5,447 nt of DNA from Chloroflexota bacterium (GTDB taxonomy: Bacteria > Chloroflexota > Anaerolineae > DTPP01): contig JAAYZY010000305.1 of assembly GCA_012514615.1 (NCBI GenBank), positions 1 to 5,447 on the forward strand. The letters are read 5' to 3'. Under the pieces are notes generated by a model that was given only the letters and a program-made list of their open reading frames with translations, made no database searches and had not been told where the DNA came from. A program made the translations under genes and the position numbers. Position 1 is the first letter of the stretch, and every line of letters starts with the position of its first letter. Shown here piece by piece: positions 1-5,447 of the stretch.

Positions 1-63
1 CAACCCTTGGCGAATGAGCCAGTCGGGGACGACGCCTCGTTCTATGGGCTGCCTGTACCACAT
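1..63 (-). CDS. 5' end of a divergent gene, possibly a SAM-dependent methyltransferase (partial)
   Basis: Only the first 21 codons are present; the gene continues beyond base 1. The reverse strand reads from an ATG at 63-61 with TTGGAG at 74-69 as ribosome binding site, 5 bases away. The peptide begins MWYRQPIERG and continues with VVPDWLIRQGL. The pattern 'IE+G..PDWLIR.G' resembles, from memory, the N-terminus of some class I SAM-dependent methyltransferases of the cyclopropane-fatty-acid-synthase-like type, which start with a short amphipathic helix of this kind. That is family recall on very little sequence, so the function is tentative. The coding call rests on the ATG, the ribosome binding site, an upstream extended -10 element, and the absence of stops to the window edge. 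Confidence 0.55.
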   Translation of the reverse strand, partial: MWYRQPIERGVVPDWLIRQGL

Positions 64-343
64 GGGGGCTCCAATGGGAAAGCGGGTCAGAATGGGCGAT
101 TGTACCACGGAGCAGGGGATGAGGGCAAAGGGTGGACGGGGCTGGACAGGCCGGACGGTCTGCTCTACGGAAGCCGCTGCCGGCGCCATGCCGACTGCCG
201 TCTCCAAGCCTGTTGGCCGCACGCCAACGCACCGTGCCGGGCCGCAGCGAGGCGACCCCAGACGTGTGGGCGGGCAGATCATCGCCTGGGAACGGTTCGG
301 GTGAGCCAGGGTGAGCTCTTGCGTGCATGCCTGACAGCGTGGC
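64..343. other. Divergent intergenic region without recognisable genes
   Basis: Open frames cross this stretch on the plus strand, including one continuous with the next gene. None has a ribosome binding site or recognisable protein character, and the signal peptide of the gene at 412 begins only after it. Besides the leftward promoter I see only a run of three GGAC words at 134, 144 and 153, spaced 10 and 9 bases. That could be a weak operator or chance in GC-rich DNA. Confidence 0.5.
99..128 (-). promoter_or_regulatory. Candidate promoter for the leftward gene
   Basis: On the reverse strand TTGCCC (128-123) is followed after 18 bases by TACAAT (104-99), preceded directly by TGG, giving an extended -10 (TGGTACAAT). 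It lies about 36 bases upstream of the ATG at 63. The -35 is a weak match, so most of the support comes from the extended -10. Confidence 0.45.
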
Positions 344-371
344 TTGACGGCTGGCCGTGTGGTGGTACACT
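344..371 (+). promoter_or_regulatory. Sigma70-type promoter with extended -10 for the DNRLRE-like gene
   Basis: TTGACG (344-349) and TACACT (366-371) are separated by 16 bases. TGG directly before the -10 gives the extended form TGGTACACT. Transcription would start near 378, leaving a short leader of about 34 bases that contains the AGGAGG at 400-405. Confidence 0.7.
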
Positions 372-411
372 CACGCTGGTGTGCACCCGAACCTGCAGCA
401 GGAGGCTCCCC

Positions 412-1689
412 ATGAAGCGAACGACGTGGCTGTTGGCCATGGTACTTGGTCTCGCCCTTCTTGTCCCGGCGGTTCCCGCATCCGCGTCTGCCCCGCCTCC
501 CGTGCCCAAACTGGTCAGCATCACCACCTCCGAGGCTGGCATCACCACGTTCTCCGGCATTGCCGTACCCTACCGGACGCCAGCCATCACCGGCGTACAG
601 GTCAAGCTGGAGGGGCCAGCGGGCTTTGCCCCCCTGGACGTCATGTGCGACGTCAACCTTGACGGACGCTGGAGATTGGAGACGGACCTGCGGGCCAGGC
701 CGGGCGCCTACACCATCTCCATGCGCACTCGGGCCGACGTCTACAGCGCTTGGAGCACGCCGCAGGCCTTTGACCCGGCTGAACTGCCCATCTCTTCCTT
801 CTCCGTGCTCAAGGGCTACGACAACTACAAGTGGTCGTTCGAGACGTACATCAGCCTGTGGGGTCCCGACACCCGCTATTGGGATCTGCCGGTGATGCAT
901 GTGCGATCGCAAGGGGTGATGAAGAGCTTGCTTCGCTTCTACTTTTGGGGCACGCCGCTGGAAGGACTCCACGCCGACCAGGTGGCGCGGGCGCAGCTCA
1001 TCCTCTTCACCAGGAGCTCCGCCAACCTGCACCCTATGCGGGTGGACCTGTACCCCCTGGCTCGCGAGTGGGACTACCAGTTCGCCACCTGGAACATGGC
1101 CCAGCTTGACGCCTCCTGGACGACGCCAGGGGCCGGTGATACGCCGGGCGACTACCTCACCTCGCCTGCCGCCGTCGCTTACCCCACGGCCGGCGACTTC
1201 GTGGTCATCGACGTCACCGAGTTCGTCAAGGGGTGGTTGGATGGCTCGCTGCCGAACTTTGGGTGGCTGATGGTAGGGACAGCCGACGTGGAAGTCTCTT
1301 ACCCCTTCTCCACCGCGGCCGTGAACACCTTCCCGGGGCACCGACCGAGCCTGGTGGTGGAGCTGAAAGGCGGCCCAGAGCCGACGCCCACGGCTACAAC
1401 CACACCCACACCTACGGCCACGAGCACGGCGACGGCAAGCCTCACGCCAACGCCCACCGGTACGTGGACCGCCACGCCCACCGCCACGCCAACTACGACG
1501 GATACTCCCACGGCTACCCGAACGCCGACGGAGATGCCCACGTGGACGCCTACGGAGACGCAGACGCCCACCGCCTCGCCGACGGCCACGCCCACAGCTA
1601 CGCCGTCAGCGACAGCCACCGCCACAGCGACGGCCGCCCCGACCGCAGCGGTGGCCCAGGTGTGGCTGCCGCTCATCCTGCGGCAGTAG
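412..1689 (+). CDS. Secreted DNRLRE-domain-like surface protein with Thr-Pro stalk
   Basis: The protein has 425 residues. ATG 412 was chosen because AGGAGG (400-405) lies 6 bases upstream and a clean signal peptide follows (residues 1-24, MKRTT, a hydrophobic core, then VPASA). The frame is open back to base 7, but that part reads as non-protein. Residues about 33-120 look like a small Ig/fibronectin-like beta domain. Residues about 140-318 match the pattern of DNRLRE domains: a 'SLLRF' strand near 172-176, 'ARAQLILF' (192-199), 'LYPLAREWDYQFATWN' (213-228), a W..PGAG turn (236-242), 'VVIDVTEFVKGW' (264-275) and a closing 'HRPSLVVEL' (310-318). The family is extracellular and often linked to carbohydrate binding. 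Residues 322-413 are a Thr/Pro/Ala stalk, followed by a hydrophobic VWLPLILRQ tail. The gene has its own promoter and no clear terminator, and its ligand is unknown. It is probably functionally separate from the B12 operon downstream. Confidence 0.85.
   Translation: MKRTTWLLAMVLGLALLVPAVPASASAPPPVPKLVSITTSEAGITTFSGIAVPYRTPAITGVQVKLEGPAGFAPLDVMCDVNLDGRWRLETDLRARPGAYTISMRTRADVYSAWSTPQAFDPAELPISSFSVLKGYDNYKWSFETYISLWGPDTRYWDLPVMHVRSQGVMKSLLRFYFWGTPLEGLHADQVARAQLILFTRSSANLHPMRVDLYPLAREWDYQFATWNMAQLDASWTTPGAGDTPGDYLTSPAAVAYPTAGDFVVIDVTEFVKGWLDGSLPNFGWLMVGTADVEVSYPFSTAAVNTFPGHRPSLVVELKGGPEPTPTATTTPTPTATSTATASLTPTPTGTWTATPTATPTTTDTPTATRTPTEMPTWTPTETQTPTASPTATPTATPSATATATATAAPTAAVAQVWLPLILRQ
1375..1650 (+). 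repeat. Low-complexity Thr-Pro/Ala-coding repeat (stalk)
   Basis: Degenerate repeats built on ACGCCCACGGC-like units encode about 92 residues of PT, TPT and TAT in the gene at 412. The same bases give His/Asp-rich and Val/Gly-rich readings in other frames, which are artefacts. Such stalks hold a domain away from the cell surface and are prone to repeat-length change. Confidence 0.85.
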
Positions 1690-1700
1690 GCCGGGGCGAT

Positions 1701-1728
1701 TTGCCGCCTGGGCGAAAGGGTGTATAAT
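1701..1728 (+). promoter_or_regulatory. Promoter of the cobalamin-riboswitch operon
   Basis: A perfect TATAAT (1723-1728) lies 16 bases after TTGCCG (1701-1706). Transcription would begin near 1735, just before the aptamer. The promoter starts only 12 bases after the stop codon of the upstream gene. No terminator separates the two, so some read-through into the riboswitch is possible. Confidence 0.75.
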
Positions 1729-1744
1729 GGTGGCACAACCCTAT

Positions 1745-1926
<182 letters not shown>

Positions 1927-1927
1927 C

Positions 1928-1956
1928 GGCCTCTCCTCTCGAGGAGAGGCCTTTTT
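1928..1956 (+). terminator. Intrinsic terminator, riboswitch expression platform
   Basis: GGCCTCTCCT (1928-1937) pairs perfectly with AGGAGAGGCC (1942-1951) around a CTCG loop and is followed by TTTTT (1952-1956). It begins at the 3' edge of the aptamer and precedes every gene of the operon, as expected for a conditional terminator. An exclusive alternative pairing is possible: 1889-1897 with 1936-1944, 9 bp including one G-T wobble. It would take up the terminator loop and parts of both arms and could act as antiterminator. Confidence 0.9.
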
Positions 1957-2102
1957 CGTGGACGCGCCGGCCTCCCTCCCTTGGCCTGCGGGCGCGCCTG
2001 GACCTTGATGCGCTCCACCGGCGGGGTAGGGAAGGGGGTGACGCCTGGCCTGTGAGACGAGGCATCGGCAGATCCATGTGTCGGCGGAATACGGAATGAA
2101 CC
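1957..2102 (+). other. Long leader between terminator and first gene
   Basis: About 146 bases of transcribed leader contain no credible gene; the one short open frame here starts inside the aptamer and lacks a ribosome binding site. It holds a pyrimidine run CCTCCCTCCC (1971-1980) and a G-rich stretch of GG, GGGG, GGG and GGGGG tracts at about 2020-2038. CCTCC 1971-1975 could pair with GGAGG 2104-2108 of the ribosome binding site, but only over five bases. Confidence 0.5.
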
Positions 2103-2108
2103 AGGAGG
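2103..2108 (+). promoter_or_regulatory. Ribosome binding site fixing the GTG start at 2116
   Basis: AGGAGG lies 7 bases before GTG 2116. The next in-frame ATG (2140, residue 9) would sit 31 bases away and would remove the positively charged start of the signal peptide. Confidence 0.85.
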
Positions 2109-2115
2109 TTTCCCA

Positions 2116-3435
2116 GTGAATACGGCGCGAGTTCCTCGGATGTTGGCGTTGGCGCTGGTGTGCTGCCTGTCGGTAGTTGGGCCGGCCCTGGCCCTGGAAC
2201 CGGCCCCAGCACACGACACGACGATCGAGAGTACCCTGGCCTGGCTGCGGACGCAGCAGGGCGAGGATGGCGGTTTCGGCAGCGTGGGCGCGTCCATCGA
2301 TGTGGCGCTGGCCATCGTCGCGGCTGGCCAGAGCCCAGCCGGCTGGCGAGCCACGCCCGACGGCCCCTCGCTGATGGACTACCTGGCCGCGGGTGTGGAT
2401 GCCTACGCGGCCACAGCTGCTCAGACCGGCAAGCTCTTGGTGGCGGTGGCGGCGGCTGGCATGGATCCCCATGGCTTCGGCGGGCACGACCTGCTGACGC
2501 ACCTGGAGACGTTCCACAGCGCGGCCGGCGGCTATGGCGTCAGCGCCACCGACCAGGCCTGGGCGACGCTGGCGCTGCGGGCTGCCGGCCAGCCGGTTCC
2601 GGCAGTCGAGGCCGACGCGCTACGCGCCTACCAGCAGGAAGACGGGGCCTGGGAGGCCGGGCCGGGTTGGGGCGCCGACACCAACTCCACCGCGGTGGCG
2701 GTGCAGGCGCTGGTGGCAGTGGGCGAGCCGGCGACGAGCCCGGCGCTGCAGCGCGCCCTGGCCTTCTTCCGGGAGCAGCAGAACGGCGACGGCGGCTTCC
2801 CCTACGTCAAGCCCTCTCCCTGGGGCAGCGATTCCGACGCCAACTCCACGGCCTACGTGATTCAGGCGTTGCGGGCGCTGGGGGAAGACCCCACCGGCGC
2901 GGCCTGGAGCAAGGGCGAGGTGGATGCCGTGGCGGCGCTGCTGCGCTTCCAGGGCGCGTCGGGGGCCTGGGAGTGGCAGCCGGGCATGGGCGAGAACATC
3001 CTGGCTGCGGCGCAGGCGGTGCCGGCGTTGATGGGCAAGACGCTTCCCCTGGCCGCCCATGATCTGGCCCTGGCGCAGGCGCTGCTGCAGCCCGGCGGGC
3101 CGGCCCCGGCGCTGCGCCAAGGGAATCTGGTGACCTGCGTCGACGCCCAGGCGGGCAGCTCGTGGCTCAAGCTCTATCGGCTCACGGCGCAGGGGCAGTG
3201 GGAGGACCTCAACCCTCGCGGCTGGACGGCGCTGGATGGGGCGGGCTACCTGAAGATCGATGGGCTGCTTGTGGATCATGCCAGCTTCGGCGGCGCAGGC
3301 AACCCCTACCGGGTGGAGGCCTGGGCCGACGGGGCGCTGCTGCGCTCAGCCGGCCTGTTCCACCAGGGGCAGCCGGTGTTCCGCATCCGCGGTGAGGCCG
3401 ATGCCCTGACGCCGTGGGGCTGCCCGCTGCGTTGA
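2116..3435 (+). CDS. Secreted alpha/alpha-toroid (prenyltransferase/squalene-oxidase repeat) protein, probable corrinoid-binding alpha-domain homologue
   Basis: The protein has 439 residues with a GTG start. Residues 1-26 form a signal peptide ending in ALA. Residues about 35-310 contain six helical-hairpin repeats with QW-like glycine/aromatic turns: QQGEDGGFGS (47-56), GMDPHGFGG (115-123), AAGGYG (136-141), QQEDGAW (173-179), QQNGDGGFPY (221-230) and QGASGAWEW (279-287). DTNSTA (188-193) and DANSTA (241-246) mark paired helices. Six hairpins fit an alpha6/alpha6 toroid, the fold of terpene cyclases and of the alpha domain of transcobalamin and intrinsic factor. I see no terpene-cyclase catalytic DxDD motif, and a secreted enzyme of that class would be odd. 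Residues 335-439 form a separate beta-rich module bracketed by Cys341 and Cys436, the only cysteines of the mature protein. It is first in the riboswitch operon, 26 bases before the DUF4430-like gene. Corrinoid binding is inferred from fold and context. Confidence 0.88.
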   Translation: MNTARVPRMLALALVCCLSVVGPALALEPAPAHDTTIESTLAWLRTQQGEDGGFGSVGASIDVALAIVAAGQSPAGWRATPDGPSLMDYLAAGVDAYAATAAQTGKLLVAVAAAGMDPHGFGGHDLLTHLETFHSAAGGYGVSATDQAWATLALRAAGQPVPAVEADALRAYQQEDGAWEAGPGWGADTNSTAVAVQALVAVGEPATSPALQRALAFFREQQNGDGGFPYVKPSPWGSDSDANSTAYVIQALRALGEDPTGAAWSKGEVDAVAALLRFQGASGAWEWQPGMGENILAAAQAVPALMGKTLPLAAHDLALAQALLQPGGPAPALRQGNLVTCVDAQAGSSWLKLYRLTAQGQWEDLNPRGWTALDGAGYLKIDGLLVDHASFGGAGNPYRVEAWADGALLRSAGLFHQGQPVFRIRGEADALTPWGCPLR

Positions 3436-3448
3436 GTAGCCAAGGCGC

Positions 3449-3454
3449 AGGAGG
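3449..3454 (+). promoter_or_regulatory. Ribosome binding site fixing the GTG start at 3462
   Basis: AGGAGG lies 7 bases before GTG 3462. An in-frame ATG at 3414 would overlap the previous gene and add 16 residues without signal-peptide character. An ATG at 3489 would cut into the signal peptide. Confidence 0.85.
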
Positions 3455-3461
3455 CCGTGAC

Positions 3462-4484
3462 GTGGCAAAGCGGGGCGCGCTCTGGGTGATGACGGCGCTG
3501 GCTGTGGCTGCGCTGTGCCTGGGCGCGCCCCTGGCGGCGCAGGGGCCCCAGCGGGTTGGCCTGGTGCTGGTCTTCGACGCCCAGCGGGTGGAGACGCGCT
3601 GTGTGTCGTTCAGCGAGGTGCAGATCACCGGTACGGAGGTACTGGAGAGGTCGGGCCTGGAGGTGGTGCTGAACCGCACGGTGGGGCTGGGGGCCGCCCT
3701 CTGCTCTGTGGATGGGGTTGGCTGCCGCTTCCCAGCGGAAGACTGCTTCTGCCAATGCCGCGGGGCAGACTGCCGCTACTGGAACTACTGGCGTTGGGTA
3801 GACGGCCAATGGGTCTACTCCAGCTTCGGGGCCAGCAGCAACCGGCTGGCTGACGGCGCGCTGGAGGCTTGGGTGTGGGGCAACGGCAAGGTTCCGCCGC
3901 CTGCGCTCACCTTCGCCGACGTGTGTGAGCCGCCGGCGCCCCCCACGGCCACCCCCACCGTGCCCTTCCTCACGACCACAGACACGTCGAAGGCTGAGGC
4001 GGCTGGCCGCCGGACGACGGCCCCGCCCCAGACGCCCTCCGGGTCGACAGCTGTGGGGGAGGGCGAGACCCCGGCCGCCGGCGGCACGACAACGCCCGCC
4101 GCCGTGGGGACGGCCTCGCCGGAGGCAACCGACGGGCAGACGGCCGCCTCTGCGGAAACGCCCGCGGGGCCGGCCCCTGGGGGGGGGAGCGCGACGCCCA
4201 ACGCTGGCGTCGCCCCAACGCCTAGGGCCGTGGGGATGGCCTCTCCTGAGAAAGGCGGGCCGAAGACGCCCACCCCTGGGGCGACCACCGAAGCACCGCC
4301 CGCCGTTGTGGCCTTGACGGCAACGTCGACGCCGGCGGACGCAGCCACAGCGGCCGCCGCGCCTCACCGCGCAGGGGAGAGGCCCAGCCGCGGTGGGTAT
4401 GTGGCCTTCGGCGGGATGGCCCTGGCTTTGGTGGCTGTCTGGGCGTTGGGGTGGCGGCGATCCCGCGGACGGAGGCAACGGTGA
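3462..4484 (+). CDS. Membrane-anchored DUF4430-like (transcobalamin beta-domain-like) protein
   Basis: The protein has 340 residues from GTG 3462. A signal peptide (1-26, ending PLAA) is followed by one extracellular domain at about 31-155. It begins RVGLVLVFD and contains YWNYWRW (106-112), DGQWVYSSFGAS (114-125) and DGALEAWVWG (131-140). This is the DUF4430 layout: an aromatic YW strand, a G-A turn, then a DG..E edge strand. The human transcobalamin C-terminal beta domain has the comparable YW..., GIADY and DGETIEL elements. Eight cysteines (47, 81, 88, 95, 97, 99, 104, 155) lie in this domain, clustered as CFCQC at 95-99, suggesting disulfides. A Thr/Pro/Ala/Gly linker (156-308) leads to one membrane helix (about 312-330) and a cytoplasmic Arg-rich tail RRSRGRRQR. 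The likely role is a surface lid or receptor that holds corrinoid together with the toroid protein encoded just upstream. No lipobox is seen at Cys19. The domain assignment rests on pattern reading, and corrinoid binding is inferred. Confidence 0.82.
   Translation: MAKRGALWVMTALAVAALCLGAPLAAQGPQRVGLVLVFDAQRVETRCVSFSEVQITGTEVLERSGLEVVLNRTVGLGAALCSVDGVGCRFPAEDCFCQCRGADCRYWNYWRWVDGQWVYSSFGASSNRLADGALEAWVWGNGKVPPPALTFADVCEPPAPPTATPTVPFLTTTDTSKAEAAGRRTTAPPQTPSGSTAVGEGETPAAGGTTTPAAVGTASPEATDGQTAASAETPAGPAPGGGSATPNAGVAPTPRAVGMASPEKGGPKTPTPGATTEAPPAVVALTATSTPADAATAAAAPHRAGERPSRGGYVAFGGMALALVAVWALGWRRSRGRRQR
3927..4385 (+). repeat. Low-complexity linker coding region
   Basis: This part of the gene at 3462 encodes about 153 residues rich in Ala, Thr, Pro and Gly with scattered TP, ATP and SPE units. 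It is less regular than the stalk of the gene at 412. It includes a run of nine G (4179-4187) encoding three glycines. Its likely job is to span the cell envelope between the binding domain and the membrane helix. Confidence 0.8.
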
Positions 4485-5447
4485 CCGGTGAGCTTCGCTA
4501 TCACACCTTGGCTTGGCTGGTCTGGCTGGCGGCGGCGGCTTCCCTGGCCCTGCTCAACCGCCAGCCGCTGCCTCAGTTGCTGCTCTGCCTGGCGGTGGGC
4601 GGCGTCTTCGTCGGTTGCGCGCCCCGCTCCGAAGTGCGTCAAGGCTGGACGGCGTTCATCCGCCTCGGTCTCTTCGTCTGGGCGGTGGCGCTGCTGTTCA
4701 ACCTGTTCAGCGTTCATGCCGGGCGGGTCGTGCTCTTCACGTTGCCCCGGGAGTGGCCCATCGTGGGCGGGCCCATCACCTTGGAGGCGCTGCTCTACGG
4801 GGCCGCTTCAGGGGCCAGCCTGTTCGCCATCCTGCTGGTCTTCGCCACTTTCAATGCCGTGCTGGACACTCACCGGCTGCTGCGCTGGGTGCCGGCAGGG
4901 CTCTTCGGGGCCGGGCTGGTGGTCTCCATCGGGGTGACGTTCGTGCCCCACCTGGTGGCTTCGTGGGGAGAGATCCGTGACGCCCAACGGGTGCGCGGGC
5001 ACCGCGTGCGGGGGGTGCGGGCCCTCTTGCCGCTGCTGGTGCCGCTGTTGACCACGGCCTTGGAGCGCTCGCTGGCGTTGGCCGAATCCATGGAGGCGCG
5101 GGGGTTCGGGGGAGCCGCCCAGGTGGACAGTCGGGTGCAGCGGTGGGTGGTGCCTGCCCTTACGGTAGCCGGCTTGCTGGCGGCCCTGGTTGGGCTGCTG
5201 GCGCAGGCGTTCTGGCCGTGGTGGGGTGGGCTTGGCTGGGGGCTGATTGTGGCCGGCGCGGCGGCGGTGGCGGCGGCCATCGCCTTGCAGGGGCGCAGTG
5301 TGCGGCGCAGCCGCTACCAGCAGGAGCGCTGGCGCATGCCAGACGCGGCGGTGGCCCTGGCCGGTGCGGCGTCCTTCGCCCTGCTGGTCTGGCTGAGGGC
5401 GCAGACGCCCCAGGTCCTGGCCTACTACCCCTACCCACCTGGTTCGC
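4481..5447 (+). CDS. ecfT: ECF transporter transmembrane component T (EcfT/CbiQ family), 3'-truncated by window end
   Basis: At least 322 codons are open to the window edge with no stop. GTG 4481 overlaps the preceding stop as GTGA, and GGAGG (4471-4475) lies 5 bases upstream, so translation is probably coupled. The protein is an integral membrane protein. Hydrophobic segments lie at about 10-25, 31-46, 57-77, 100-126, 136-160, 222-246, 250-269 and 288-306. Between the fifth and sixth lie the two Arg signatures by which EcfT couples to the ATPases: AQRVRGHR (168-175) and AESMEARGFG (201-210). EcfT connects the ATPase pair to a substrate-specific S component that captures the vitamin in the membrane. 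Its place in a B12-riboswitch operon suggests cobalamin, or possibly cobalt, as substrate. The family is commonly about 220-270 residues; this member has an extra C-terminal part with about one more helix. ATPase and S genes are not seen and are expected downstream. Confidence 0.92.
   Translation, partial: MTGELRYHTLAWLVWLAAAASLALLNRQPLPQLLLCLAVGGVFVGCAPRSEVRQGWTAFIRLGLFVWAVALLFNLFSVHAGRVVLFTLPREWPIVGGPITLEALLYGAASGASLFAILLVFATFNAVLDTHRLLRWVPAGLFGAGLVVSIGVTFVPHLVASWGEIRDAQRVRGHRVRGVRALLPLLVPLLTTALERSLALAESMEARGFGGAAQVDSRVQRWVVPALTVAGLLAALVGLLAQAFWPWWGGLGWGLIVAGAAAVAAAIALQGRSVRRSRYQQERWRMPDAAVALAGAASFALLVWLRAQTPQVLAYYPYPPGS

Noticed and set aside
134..156. Three GGAC words as an operator or repeat array
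   Set aside because: The words are only four bases long in GC-rich DNA with no symmetry; not enough to call a site.
7..411. N-terminal extension of the DNRLRE-like gene, since its frame is open from base 7
   Set aside because: The extension has no ribosome binding site and reads as low-plausibility Arg/Gly/Cys sequence. It overlaps a good promoter at 344-371, and a textbook signal peptide with AGGAGG begins at 412.
1233..1727. His/Asp-rich open frame through the stalk region
   Set aside because: It is an out-of-frame reading of Thr-Pro repeat codons; the His-rich look follows from the CCCAC repeats. No ribosome binding site or separate support.
2116..3435. Terpene (squalene-hopene) cyclase function for the toroid protein
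   Set aside because: The repeats share the fold, but no DxDD-type catalytic motif is visible. The protein has a signal peptide, and the operon context points to corrinoid uptake.
3462..3542. Lipoprotein signal in the DUF4430-like protein around Cys19
   Set aside because: The residue before the Cys is Leu, not Gly/Ala/Ser, and a C-terminal membrane helix already supplies an anchor.
4488..4980. Short plus-strand open frames at 4488-4937 and 4513-4980
   Set aside because: Both are shadows of the EcfT frame that starts at GTG 4481, overlaps the previous stop, and carries the EcfT coupling motifs.

Overview
The window is high-GC bacterial DNA that most resembles a Chloroflexota (Anaerolineae-like) genome. 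The evidence is secreted proteins with long Thr-Pro/Ala stalks, a DNRLRE-type surface protein ending in a hydrophobic 'WLPLILR' tail, strong AGGAGG ribosome binding sites and frequent GTG starts. The lineage is inferred from style, not from a marker gene.

Layout: (1) nt 1-63, minus strand: the first 21 codons of a gene leaving the window, possibly a SAM-dependent methyltransferase. (2) nt 64-411: a divergent intergenic region with a candidate promoter for each side. (3) nt 412-1689: a secreted protein with a probable Ig-like domain, a DNRLRE-like beta domain, a Thr-Pro stalk and a short hydrophobic C-terminus. (4) nt 1701-1956: a sigma70-type promoter, a clear cobalamin riboswitch aptamer and a perfect intrinsic terminator; a competing antiterminator pairing can be drawn. 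(5) nt 2116 to the window end: a tight three-gene operon controlled by that riboswitch. It encodes a secreted alpha/alpha-toroid protein, a membrane-anchored protein with a DUF4430-like domain, and the transmembrane T component of an ECF vitamin transporter. The last gene runs off the window.

The operon is the interesting part. Animal cobalamin carriers (intrinsic factor, transcobalamin, haptocorrin) consist of an alpha6/alpha6 toroid followed by a DUF4430-type beta domain that closes over the vitamin. Here the same two architectures appear as two adjacent secreted genes behind a B12 riboswitch and next to an ECF transporter. The inference is a bacterial two-protein, surface-displayed corrinoid capture device that hands B12 to an ECF importer. 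The ATPase and substrate-binding S components are not in the window and would be expected just downstream.
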